Positions 23,788 to 30,868 of a stretch of DNA of 48,854 nt are shown here, one piece after another. The notes beneath the pieces were generated by a model that saw only the letters and a program-made list of their open reading frames with translations, was not told the origin of the DNA and made no database searches. The stretch's first letter is position 1; the number at the start of each line of letters is the position of its first letter. The translations under genes were made by a program, and so were the position numbers. Source of the stretch: Oscillospiraceae bacterium (lineage in GTDB: Bacteria > Bacillota > Clostridia > Oscillospirales > UBA929); NCBI GenBank assembly GCA_031254195.1, contig JAIRUW010000026.1:1-48854 (forward strand). The letters run 5' to 3'.

Positions 23788-24219
23788 CTAATAGTCTTTC
23801 GTTTTTATTATTTTGCAGCTTAATATATTAGACAATGATGTGGAACATAATGTATTATATATACTGAGGATTTTTTCCAGGTTCGGCTTCTTCTGAATAT
23901 ATGGAATGATATTCCGCAGAAAGACGATTTGAGCAACCTGCTGAAATGACGGATTATTCTCAAATTCTATTTTTCGCTGTGCCACCTCAAGCAAAACATC
24001 TGTCAGTTCAGGATCACAGCCACTCTCACTAATAAGAAAGGCATAATGAAGATAATCATGTACTACATTATTCGGAATCCTCAACCTCATCATCTGGAAC
24101 GCTTCACTTAATGTCATGAGGCCTTTTTGCCACACTATTATGATGTCAATAACAAGGTTAAATACCGCATCTATTTCCTCTTGCGGGATTTCAAGTTCAT
24201 CCATCACATGCTTACGCAT
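23788..24219 (-). CDS. Hypothetical protein, family not recognised
   Basis: The protein has 143 residues from the ATG at 24217-24219, preceded by GAGGAAGG about eleven bases upstream; a longer reading adds a stretch without a ribosome site. It is mostly helical and rather acidic in the first half (MDELEIPQEEIDAVFNLVI), with a hydrophobic segment near residue 30 that is too short to be a sure membrane helix, and a Ser/Cys/Lys-rich tail. No motif of a known enzyme, regulator or toxin was seen. It has its own promoter and terminator, and its base composition is more AT-rich than the operons around it, which suggests an accessory gene. Confidence 0.65.
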   Translation of the reverse strand: MRKHVMDELEIPQEEIDAVFNLVIDIIIVWQKGLMTLSEAFQMMRLRIPNNVVHDYLHYAFLISESGCDPELTDVLLEVAQRKIEFENNPSFQQVAQIVFLRNIIPYIQKKPNLEKILSIYNTLCSTSLSNILSCKIIKTKDY

Positions 24220-24278
24220 ATCGTTGCGGCCCCTTCCTCTAACTGTGAAAACTCCGATGAGAAACAGTGCTTGCTGGA

Positions 24279-24307
24279 ATACTATCACAATAAAATGTGC
24301 TTTACAA
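24279..24307 (-). promoter_or_regulatory. Promoter of the unknown gene at 23788-24219
   Basis: On the minus strand TTGTAA (24302-24307) and TAGTAT (24279-24284) are spaced by 17 bases, giving a start near 24272 and a leader of about 50 bases. Confidence 0.5.
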
Positions 24308-24371
24308 CATATAAAGCGAAATATTTGTCCTAAACATACTTTTCACCCTTTGAAAAATGCGGGCGGCGGCG

Positions 24372-24401
24372 TTGACGGTTCTGTTCAGCGTCTGTTATAC
24401 T
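24372..24401 (+). promoter_or_regulatory. Probable promoter of the MBL-fold lipoprotein gene
   Basis: TTGACG (24372-24377) and TATACT (24396-24401) are 18 bases apart and lead directly into the ribosome site AGGGGG of the gene starting at 24423, so the leader would be only about 15 bases. Confidence 0.55.
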
Positions 24402-24422
24402 GGAGGTATTAGGGGGATTGAC

Positions 24423-25583
24423 ATGAAAAAAATCATTGTTTCAGCCTTAATCCTTCTGCTCCTCGTGTCCTGCGCCGCGCAGTCCCCGGATACAGGACGG
24501 CAGGAAACACGGTATGACAGCCTTTTTTCCGTTGTGTTCATCAATGTCGGCAAAGCCGACAGCATTCTGCTGTCGCTGAAGGATAAGGTTTACCTGATCG
24601 ACACAGGGAGCGAAGAGTCCGTTCCCGCCCTGTACCGGGCGTTAGCCGTTATGGGTGTGAAAAAAATAGACGGCCTGTTCCTCACGCACACCCATTCCGA
24701 CCACATAGGCGGAACAGAAGCCCTGGCACAAAAAGTTCCGGTGGACAGAGTGTATTCCGCCGAAATATCCACGAACAATAAAAACGGTAAGAACAAGATC
24801 GTCCAGTTGGCGCGGAAACTGGGATTGCCGCACACGCAGCTTGTCGTGGGAGACGAGGTCGCGGCGGGGGACGGTATAGCTTTTAAGGTAATCGCCCCCA
24901 TTGTATACAACGACGACGACGATAATGACAACTCTCTGGTACTGATGATCGAGCTGAACGGAAAGCGCTTTCTGTTCACCGGGGACTTGCAGTTTGCCGG
25001 GGAGCTGACCGTGTTGGAGAGCGGCGCCGATATTCGCGCCCATGTGTTGAAGGTGGGCCATCACGGAAACCCCGACGCCACCTCCCCCGCGTTCGCGAGT
25101 GCGGTTTCTCCTGAGTATGCCGTTATTTCAACGGATACAAGGGAGGCTAAAAAATCCGCCAACCCGCTTGTCATTGCCAACCTCAACCCCGCCACAGTGC
25201 TGGCGACGCAAAACTATGTCTGCGGCGTCAGGATGGACATAGACGCGGACGGGACTATCCATGTCATCGACCTCCGGCCTGCCCAAAGCGCCGCCGATAT
25301 GGAAATCATCGGTATCGATACGGATAAACAGACGATAACCATCCAAAACAACGGAGACAAAACGGATATGTCCGGGTTTTTCATCTTCTCCCAAAGAGGC
25401 TCGGAGGTCTTTGTGTTCCCGGAAGGCTCGGTTATCGACGCGGGGCAGATTGTGACCGTGGCCTGTACCGGCGGGACGGGGGATTATATCTGGGACGAGA
25501 AAAACGTCTGGAATGTCAAAAATCCAGACGCCGGCATCCTGTATGACTCCTTTGGCAATGAGCTGTCAAGGCGGCAAACATAA
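24423..25583 (+). CDS. Secreted MBL-fold hydrolase lipoprotein with lamin-tail-like domain
   Basis: The protein has 386 residues from the ATG at 24423, which follows AGGGGG at six bases. Signal peptide with lipobox LLVSC (Cys17). A metallo-beta-lactamase fold of the ComEC/Rec2 C-terminal type follows: FINVGKADSILL, then the metal site THTHSDHIGG (His89-His94), GDLQFAGE and KVGHHGNPDAT. The last 110 residues (ADMEIIGIDTDKQTITIQNNG, continuing to LYDSFGNELS) have the pattern of lamin-tail domains, which often accompany secreted nucleases. Unlike ComEC there are no channel helices, so this is a stand-alone surface enzyme. DNA or another phosphodiester is a possible substrate, by inference only. 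Confidence 0.85.
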   Translation: MKKIIVSALILLLLVSCAAQSPDTGRQETRYDSLFSVVFINVGKADSILLSLKDKVYLIDTGSEESVPALYRALAVMGVKKIDGLFLTHTHSDHIGGTEALAQKVPVDRVYSAEISTNNKNGKNKIVQLARKLGLPHTQLVVGDEVAAGDGIAFKVIAPIVYNDDDDNDNSLVLMIELNGKRFLFTGDLQFAGELTVLESGADIRAHVLKVGHHGNPDATSPAFASAVSPEYAVISTDTREAKKSANPLVIANLNPATVLATQNYVCGVRMDIDADGTIHVIDLRPAQSAADMEIIGIDTDKQTITIQNNGDKTDMSGFFIFSQRGSEVFVFPEGSVIDAGQIVTVACTGGTGDYIWDEKNVWNVKNPDAGILYDSFGNELSRRQT

Positions 25584-25624
25584 CCTCGTTTACAAATAGG
25601 CAACTATATACAAGATTACACCAA

Positions 25625-25834
25625 TTATTGCTTTTCATCCGGCACATACCGCACAATATCTGAAATGTCACAGTCTAATGCCCTGCACAAATCTTCCACT
25701 TTTCGTAACCCTAAATAATCACGACGCCTCATACGGGTAAAAACGCTTTCGCTGATTTTGAAATCCTTAGTCAGTCTATATTGCGACATTCCCTTGCGTT
25801 TCATAGTTTCCCAAAATACATCGTAGCTTATCAT
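25625..25834 (-). CDS. Small XRE-family DNA-binding regulator
   Basis: The protein has 69 residues from the ATG at 25832-25834, which follows AGGGG at seven bases. Almost the whole length is one Cro/CI-type helix-turn-helix: MKRKGMSQYRLTKDF is the first pair of helices, KISESVFTRMRRRDY the recognition region, and VEDLCRALDCDISDIVRYV the last helices. No ligand or dimer domain is present. It is divergent from the lipoprotein gene at 25959, and operator-like repeats lie between them, so it may control both genes. Confidence 0.85.
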   Translation of the reverse strand: MISYDVFWETMKRKGMSQYRLTKDFKISESVFTRMRRRDYLGLRKVEDLCRALDCDISDIVRYVPDEKQ

Positions 25835-25845
25835 GCAATCACCCC

Positions 25846-25875
25846 TTGACAACATGATATGACGTATGCTATTAT
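25846..25875 (+). promoter_or_regulatory. Promoter of the DUF4352-like lipoprotein gene
   Basis: TTGACA (25846-25851) and TATTAT (25870-25875) are 18 bases apart. The predicted start falls within the repeat cluster that follows, so a bound regulator would block this promoter. The leader would be about 75 bases. Confidence 0.6.
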
Positions 25876-25902
25876 TAGCCTATACGCTAAATGTAGCCTA
25901 TA
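25876..25902. promoter_or_regulatory. Operator-like repeat cluster between XRE gene and lipoprotein gene
   Basis: TAGCCTATA occurs at 25876-25884 and again at 25894-25902, exactly 18 bases apart. Between them lies TATACGCTA, the inverted form with one change, so 25876-25889 is a near palindrome (TAGC, CTATAC, GCTA). Spacing by nearly two helix turns next to a promoter suggests a binding site for the adjacent XRE protein. Confidence 0.5.
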
Positions 25903-25958
25903 TGAATGGGGTGAGTTGCTCAGGTAGGGTAGCGCAAATAATTTTGGGAGATTATGTC

Positions 25959-26612
25959 ATGAAAGCAAGCAAACTCGCAATTGTTTTGACCATGCTTATG
26001 GTCTTTGTTTTGGCATTATCGGCTTGTTCCGACAACCTCGACACTCCATTAAGCAATATCTTTCCAAGTGATTATGATACATCAAGCAACGCCGTAACCC
26101 CATCAGACAACGACCCCTCTGTAATAGATATTCCAACACTAGATATATCGGCACAACCAACACCTACGCCAGAAGCAATTCCTGAGTTGATACCAAGTGC
26201 AGAACATATGCAAACCACTAATGATGACCTTACATATGGCGATACGTTTATATTCGACGACCTTGAAATAACCTTTAGTGCGGATTATTCATGGGCGGTA
26301 TTGAAAAATCAGTTTAGCGAATATGACGGCAGAGACGTTATCAAAATCCCTATTACCGTCAAAAACCTAAAAGATGAAACACATGGGTTAAATATGTTCT
26401 ACTTTGACATATTCAATCCAGCTGGAACTAAAAGCGATAGCATTTCATCCTATTTTATGGATGATGATATTAAATGGTCTGGCGATATGCGTAAAGGCGC
26501 GACGCTGAACTCATTTATGCACATTCTTTATGAGAACGATGGCGATTATTATGTGGAATTTGCAAGGTGGGGTGGAAAGGCGATCGAGGTATGCTTGTCG
26601 GTAAAAAAATAG
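25959..26612 (+). CDS. DUF4352-like lipoprotein
   Basis: The protein has 217 residues from the ATG at 25959, preceded by GGGAG at eight bases. Signal peptide with lipobox ALSAC, then a long low-complexity linker rich in Ser, Asp, Pro and Thr to about residue 95. The C-terminal domain is a beta-sandwich of the DUF4352 kind (TYGDTFIFDDLEITFSADY, VIKIPITVKNLKDETHGLN), found in many Gram-positive surface lipoproteins of unknown role. A/T-rich codon use sets it apart from the operons on either side. It is probably repressed by the divergent XRE protein. Confidence 0.75.
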   Translation: MKASKLAIVLTMLMVFVLALSACSDNLDTPLSNIFPSDYDTSSNAVTPSDNDPSVIDIPTLDISAQPTPTPEAIPELIPSAEHMQTTNDDLTYGDTFIFDDLEITFSADYSWAVLKNQFSEYDGRDVIKIPITVKNLKDETHGLNMFYFDIFNPAGTKSDSISSYFMDDDIKWSGDMRKGATLNSFMHILYENDGDYYVEFARWGGKAIEVCLSVKK

Positions 26613-26651
26613 GGAAAGCAGATGAAAATGGGAATAATGCCAAATTAGATG

Positions 26652-26689
26652 GATAAGCGATCGGGAACGCGCTGTCCTGACCGCTTGTC
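26652..26689 (-). other. Hairpin at the end of the KilA-N gene
   Basis: GATAAGCGATC (26652-26662) pairs with GACCGCTTGTC (26679-26689) with one mismatch and one wobble, ending at the KilA-N stop codon. No T run follows on either strand, so it may be a weak terminator or a trace of the element's end. Confidence 0.4.
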
Positions 26690-27543
26690 TATTCCTTATG
26701 CTCCATCAGCTTCTTTATGTTCTTGTCAAAATCGGATGGCGGATTTTCTTCAATATATCCCATGATTTCACGGTAATTTGGAAGAGCAAGGAATTGCTGT
26801 AAATATGGCAATGCTTCGGGGTCTCTTTCTGTAAAATATCGGATAGAATGGTCTTTAAGCCATACCTCAACAAAGAATTTTCGTATATCAGGTAGTAGCT
26901 CATTTGGATATGCTCTAGCCGGATATTCCCTGCCATCTTCATATCGGTGCATATATTCGGGAAACGATTTTACATCATATCCTTTGCTTTTCAAATAACT
27001 AGAGAACAATTTTCCAAGCGAAATATCAGGCACTTGCTTTCCTGATAAAGTATATCCAAGCTGTTCCATCGGCCCGATAAGATTCAACACTATCTCATTG
27101 AGTACAGAAAAATGTCCATACTGTACCTTATGAGCATTATCTAAATAACGGCGCAGATGATATGGCATATTACTTCCCGGTTTAGTCCCCCCCTGCATCC
27201 ATTCCATTACCCATTGAGTAACCATAACTGCAAATTTTGGAGATAACCACTGGGCAAGATGAACAGCTACTTGCGGGTGTACCCATGTCCCTTGCAAGCG
27301 AGGAACTCCGCCTACATAGCTTTGAATAAGCCCGTAGTCGGTCTGGCCGACCACGGAAGAAAGCTCGTCAAGAAAAGGCTTAGTTGTTGACAATGCCCTA
27401 TAGTGTTTCCATTCTTTCCCTGCCGCTTTGCACATTGCTGTTGCATTTATATATCCATCTGTTACCCTTTGACTAATAAGCTCGTTCTCTGCCGTGTGGT
27501 CTATATATCCGACCATAGCTAGTTGCACATTTTGATTATCCAC
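26689..27543 (-). CDS. KilA-N domain protein, probable passenger gene
   Basis: The protein has 284 residues from GTG. The KilA-N domain covers about residues 8-115, with the family phrases DGYINATAMCKAAGKEW, TWVHPQVAVHLAQWLSPKF and VMVTQWVMEWMQGG. KilA-N is a DNA-binding fold typical of phages and large DNA viruses. The remaining 170 residues are not recognised and contain many aromatics. The gene starts within the transposase gene: the overlap is GTGGATAA, which holds the GTG start and the transposase TAA stop, and AGGGGG precedes it by ten bases. This arrangement points to translational coupling and to the gene travelling with the transposase. Confidence 0.85.
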   Translation of the reverse strand: MDNQNVQLAMVGYIDHTAENELISQRVTDGYINATAMCKAAGKEWKHYRALSTTKPFLDELSSVVGQTDYGLIQSYVGGVPRLQGTWVHPQVAVHLAQWLSPKFAVMVTQWVMEWMQGGTKPGSNMPYHLRRYLDNAHKVQYGHFSVLNEIVLNLIGPMEQLGYTLSGKQVPDISLGKLFSSYLKSKGYDVKSFPEYMHRYEDGREYPARAYPNELLPDIRKFFVEVWLKDHSIRYFTERDPEALPYLQQFLALPNYREIMGYIEENPPSDFDKNIKKLMEHKE

Positions 27544-28462
27544 CGTACACTAACCCCCTATATGTTGTTCTGTGTTCCATGGCCCGAAGCATGATGTTAA
27601 ATCTGTGCTGTTCTCCTATGTCCCGTGTGTTGTAGCGGAAAACAAACTCGTCTACATATGCTTGCAAGTGCTTACGGGATGTAAAATGGTAGATACCCAT
27701 AATACCACGCTTTAGGAGTGACCAAAAGCCCTCTATGGTATTTGTGTGGACTTTTCCATTGACATACTCACCATGCCCGTGCTTAACTACAGAATGGTCA
27801 TAAATGCGAGATAAGCCATTATAACCTACCCATTCGTCCGTGTAAAGGCTTGCAGTCGTTTTTACGCTGTTAATGACCTCTGCGCTAAGTGTTTCAGCCT
27901 GTACATTATCCACCTTATAGGCGTTCAACTTTCCAGCGCGTTCGACCATTCCGACAACAGGGGTTTTGTCTTTTGAACTTCTGCCTTGTGAGCCGTCTAT
28001 CTTTTTTGAGGCGTGACGGTTCTTATTTTTCCCGCCGACATAGGTTTCATCGACTTCTACATCGCCATCAAGGTCATTGCCATTTTCAATTCCAAGACAC
28101 TTACGAATCCGTTGCAACATAAACCACGCCGTTTTTTGCGTGACCTCAATATCACGAGATAACTGCAAAGACGAGATGCCCTTCTTATGAGATGTAACAA
28201 ACCACACAGCTACAAACCATTTTTGAAGCGCAATCTTTGTGTTGTCAAATAATGTCCCGGTTCTAACATTGAAATACTTTCCTGTATTCTTGCAACGGTA
28301 TTTATTGCCTTTACATTTGTAGACCTTTGATGTAGAATCAAAAGGACTAACCACATCATCGTTACTCCACCGCATGACTTCTAAATAGTCCATACAGGAT
28401 TGCTCATCAGGAAATGTCTTTACAAGGTCAAGAATGTTATTGAAGTAGGTATTGAAAATCAT
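27536..28462 (-). CDS. IS1595-family transposase
   Basis: The protein has 308 residues. A reduced zinc-ribbon-like region (YKCKGNKYRCKNTGKYF, about residues 48-64) is followed by a helix-turn-helix (GISSLQLSRDIEVTQKTAWFM). The catalytic domain has the IS1595 signs: first Asp in VEVDETYVGG, second Asp in LYTDEWVGYNGL, and HTNTIEGFWSLLKRG with the Asn/Glu and Lys that complete the active site. The length is normal and the frame is intact, so the gene may be active. It has its own consensus promoter, and the start codon lies in the 3' arm of a hairpin. Confidence 0.95.
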   Translation of the reverse strand: MIFNTYFNNILDLVKTFPDEQSCMDYLEVMRWSNDDVVSPFDSTSKVYKCKGNKYRCKNTGKYFNVRTGTLFDNTKIALQKWFVAVWFVTSHKKGISSLQLSRDIEVTQKTAWFMLQRIRKCLGIENGNDLDGDVEVDETYVGGKNKNRHASKKIDGSQGRSSKDKTPVVGMVERAGKLNAYKVDNVQAETLSAEVINSVKTTASLYTDEWVGYNGLSRIYDHSVVKHGHGEYVNGKVHTNTIEGFWSLLKRGIMGIYHFTSRKHLQAYVDEFVFRYNTRDIGEQHRFNIMLRAMEHRTTYRGLVYGG

Positions 28463-28491
28463 GGTACAGCCTCCTTTCAGCTTGTACCATG
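28460..28491 (-). promoter_or_regulatory. Start-codon hairpin of the transposase gene
   Basis: CATGGTACA and TGTACCATG (28460-28468 and 28483-28491) are perfect 9-bp arms. The loop holds AAAGGAGG and the 3' arm holds the ATG. A transcript started at the native promoter (near 28485) lacks most of the 5' arm, whereas transcripts reading in from outside would contain it and fold. The same trick protects IS10 and IS50 from outside transcription. Confidence 0.55.
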
Positions 28492-28520
28492 ATTATACCA
28501 TATCAAATTACACTTGTCAA
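28492..28520 (-). promoter_or_regulatory. Consensus promoter of the transposase gene
   Basis: On the minus strand TTGACA (28515-28520) and TATAAT (28492-28497) are perfect and spaced by 17 bases. The predicted start near 28485 gives a short leader of about 23 bases with the strong site AAAGGAGG. Confidence 0.8.
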
Positions 28521-28549
28521 GCGCTTTGTGTAAATAAATATATAATCGC

Positions 28550-28969
28550 CTACAAATAAAAGCACTGCATCCCCGCGCCCAGCCCCGCGGCAGGCAGTTC
28601 GGTAAACCCCAGCCTGCTGTAAAACCCCTCGCGCCCTTCCGCCGAAAAGAGGCTCACCACCACGGCACGCCCCGGCGGCACAAACAGCTTCGCGCGGCTG
28701 ACCGCCTCCTCCACCAGCCGGCTCCCGATTCCCCGCCGCCGCCACAGCGGCACGACCAGCAGGTCATAGATGAGGAACACAAACGCGCCGTCGCCCACCA
28801 CGCGCACCATCCCCACCGTGCGGGAACCGTTGACGGCGGACAGCGTGAAGAGCGACGACTCTATGGCACGGCCGACCAGCGCGGTTTCCAGCTCCGGCAT
28901 CCCGCAGGCGGCGCGCAATCCGGCGAAGGTATCGGGTGTAAGAATCCCCTCGCGGATGGAAATGTCCAA
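28550..28969 (-). CDS. GNAT-family acetyltransferase
   Basis: The protein has 139 residues. The acetyl-CoA site is clear: YDLLVVPLWRRRGIGSRLVEEA, with the R/Q-x-x-G-x-G/A pattern RRRGIGS, and the family end GREGFYSRLGFTEL. The target molecule is not evident. The start is TTG, directly after the TAA of the GH13 gene, with AAGGGTG nine bases before it inside that gene. It is the last gene of the pduL-glg operon. No terminator hairpin follows before the IS1595-like element begins at about 28,520. Confidence 0.85.
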   Translation of the reverse strand: MDISIREGILTPDTFAGLRAACGMPELETALVGRAIESSLFTLSAVNGSRTVGMVRVVGDGAFVFLIYDLLVVPLWRRRGIGSRLVEEAVSRAKLFVPPGRAVVVSLFSAEGREGFYSRLGFTELPAAGLGAGMQCFYL

Positions 28970-30868
28970 TTAAATCAACACCCTTACACTCATCGGCTCG
29001 ACCGGTACCGTCAACACGCCGTCCGCCGGACAGATTTTTTCCTTGGAAAATACATCTGTCACGGTGCGCTTATAGCCTCCTGCTGTGACGTCAACATGCG
29101 TATCCCCGCGGTTGACGCAAATCAAGGCCCTGTTTTTTAAGTCTCTGGTGACGCGCTCATACACAAGCAGGCCGCCCTCGGCGCGAATATAGTGGATGTC
29201 GCCCGTCTGGAGCGCTTCGGAACCGTTGCGGGCCTTGCCCAGCAGGGTGTACCATTTCAGCAGGTCCTTATCCTCACGCCCCCACGGGTATCCCCGGCGG
29301 TTGAACGGGTCTTCAAACCCCTCCAGCCCCGCTTCGTCGCCATAGAAGACGGTGGGAGAGCCGGGGAAGGTGAACAGGACCGCCGACGCGAGCTTGAGCC
29401 GTTTAACCGCCAACTCCCGGCGCTCAGGCGGCAGGATTGTCTCCGACCGTCCTTCCTTGGTTTGCGCCCACTCCCCGGGGGTCGCCCCCAGGACGGTCAG
29501 GATGCGCGGGGTGTCGTGGGTGCCCAGCGCGTTCATCAGGCTGTGGTAAATGTCGCGCGGGTAATTCTCCCGCAGGGCTTCCATCGCGTTTTTGAACTGG
29601 GCAGCGTCTCCGCCCATGACATACCCGATCAGGCTGTCCCTCATCGGGTAGTTCATCACGCTGTCCAGCTCGCGCCCCAGCAAGTATCGCCGCCGGACGC
29701 TGTAGGCGATCTTATTGGAAGCGTCTTCCCAAACCTCGCCGATGATGACGGCGTCTTCCTTCTCTCCCCGCGCGGCATTTCTTAGCTCCTTAATGAACTC
29801 GTCAGGAAGCTCATCCGCCACATCCAGACGCCAGCCAGACGCCCCGGCGCGGAGCCAGCGCCGCACGACCGAGTCTTTGTTTTTGACGATATAGTCTATG
29901 TAATCGGGGTGGGACTCGTTGACCTGCGGAAGGGTATAGATGCCCCACCATGACTCATATTCATCCGGCCACTTTTGGAAATTATACCACTTATAATACG
30001 GCGAATCCTCCGACTGATACGCCCCCAGCGTTTGATAGAAGCCGGCGCCGTTGAAGTATACGCTGTTATAACCGGTATGGTTGAAAACCCCGTCTAAGAT
30101 GATACGTATGCCCAGCGCGGCGGCTTCATCACACAAAGCCGCAAATTCTTTTTCCGTCCCAAAAAGCGGGTCAACGCGGGAATAGCAGGCGGTGTCGTAG
30201 CGGTGGTTGGACGCGGCCTCGAAAATGGGGCTGAAATAGATGGTTTTTGCGCCAAGGCTTTGGATATACGGCAGTTTTTCGCGCACGCCCGCAATGTTGC
30301 CGCCGAAGAAATCGCGGTTGCGCACCTCGCCTTTTTCATCGGGGCGAAAGATGGGGCAATCGTACCAGTCCTCATGCAGGATACGTTCGCCGGGCATAGA
30401 CTGTAAGTCGGGCGTTTTCGCTTTGCCTTTGCAGAAACGGTCGGGGAAAATGTGATAGGTCAGGCCGCGCCCAAACCACTCCGGCACGGGCGTATAATCG
30501 GGCAAGGTGACGGTGAGCTGGAAAGCCCGCGGGTTTTCGGTCACGTACGCGCACTCCCCGTCCGCGATTCCGGGGTTGTCGTAAAACCCCTCCACTCCAT
30601 CCGTCCGCTCACAGCGAAACCAATACCACACCGGCCCCAAAAGCCCCGTTGTGTCCAGCTCCGTATGATATACATCGCTGTCACCGTGCAGTCCATTCCA
30701 GTCCATATTGTGCTCGGAGTACATGTCCCCGAACTCATATTTGACGCACAGAAAAGCTCGCCACCACCCGGCGGAGCGGGGCGGTGTGAGCGTAAAAGCT
30801 ACCTTTTCGCCCGCCTTCACCGCGCCAAACGGCTTCTTATATCCTTCTAATCTCGATGCGTAAATCAT
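28970..30868 (-). CDS. GH13 alpha-glycosidase (neopullulanase/cyclomaltodextrinase-like)
   Basis: The protein has 632 residues from the ATG at 30866-30868, which overlaps the metG stop in ATGA. An N-terminal CBM34-like beta domain (to about residue 125) precedes the barrel, as in neopullulanases. Catalytic signs of GH13: GWRLDVADE (nucleophile Asp), IIGEVWED (acid Glu) and ALGTHDTPRI (stabilising Asp), plus ILDGVFNHTGYN. There is no signal peptide, so it acts in the cytoplasm on maltodextrins, probably on limit dextrins left by glycogen phosphorylase. This fits its position behind glgP. Cyclodextrin, pullulan and short maltodextrin specificities cannot be told apart by eye. Confidence 0.9.
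   Translation of the reverse strand: MIYASRLEGYKKPFGAVKAGEKVAFTLTPPRSAGWWRAFLCVKYEFGDMYSEHNMDWNGLHGDSDVYHTELDTTGLLGPVWYWFRCERTDGVEGFYDNPGIADGECAYVTENPRAFQLTVTLPDYTPVPEWFGRGLTYHIFPDRFCKGKAKTPDLQSMPGERILHEDWYDCPIFRPDEKGEVRNRDFFGGNIAGVREKLPYIQSLGAKTIYFSPIFEAASNHRYDTACYSRVDPLFGTEKEFAALCDEAAALGIRIILDGVFNHTGYNSVYFNGAGFYQTLGAYQSEDSPYYKWYNFQKWPDEYESWWGIYTLPQVNESHPDYIDYIVKNKDSVVRRWLRAGASGWRLDVADELPDEFIKELRNAARGEKEDAVIIGEVWEDASNKIAYSVRRRYLLGRELDSVMNYPMRDSLIGYVMGGDAAQFKNAMEALRENYPRDIYHSLMNALGTHDTPRILTVLGATPGEWAQTKEGRSETILPPERRELAVKRLKLASAVLFTFPGSPTVFYGDEAGLEGFEDPFNRRGYPWGREDKDLLKWYTLLGKARNGSEALQTGDIHYIRAEGGLLVYERVTRDLKNRALICVNRGDTHVDVTAGGYKRTVTDVFSKEKICPADGVLTVPVEPMSVRVLI

Larger units (their letters stand above)
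26689..28520 (-). mobile_element. IS1595-like element carrying a KilA-N passenger gene (ends not resolved)
   Basis: A consensus promoter, a transposase gene and a coupled KilA-N gene form one compact unit on the minus strand in AT-rich DNA. IS1595-family elements are known to carry passenger genes. I compared both flanks (26,590-26,700 and 28,490-28,560) by eye and found no convincing terminal inverted repeats or 8-bp target duplication, so the limits given are only those of the genes and promoter. Confidence 0.5.

Noticed and set aside
26652..26689. Classical intrinsic terminator after the KilA-N gene
   Set aside because: A good stem is present, but no T run follows on either strand; listed only as a hairpin.
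26590..28560. Terminal inverted repeats and target duplication of the IS1595-like element
   Set aside because: The best match between flanks was a short CGCTTG-type similarity, too short to define ends.
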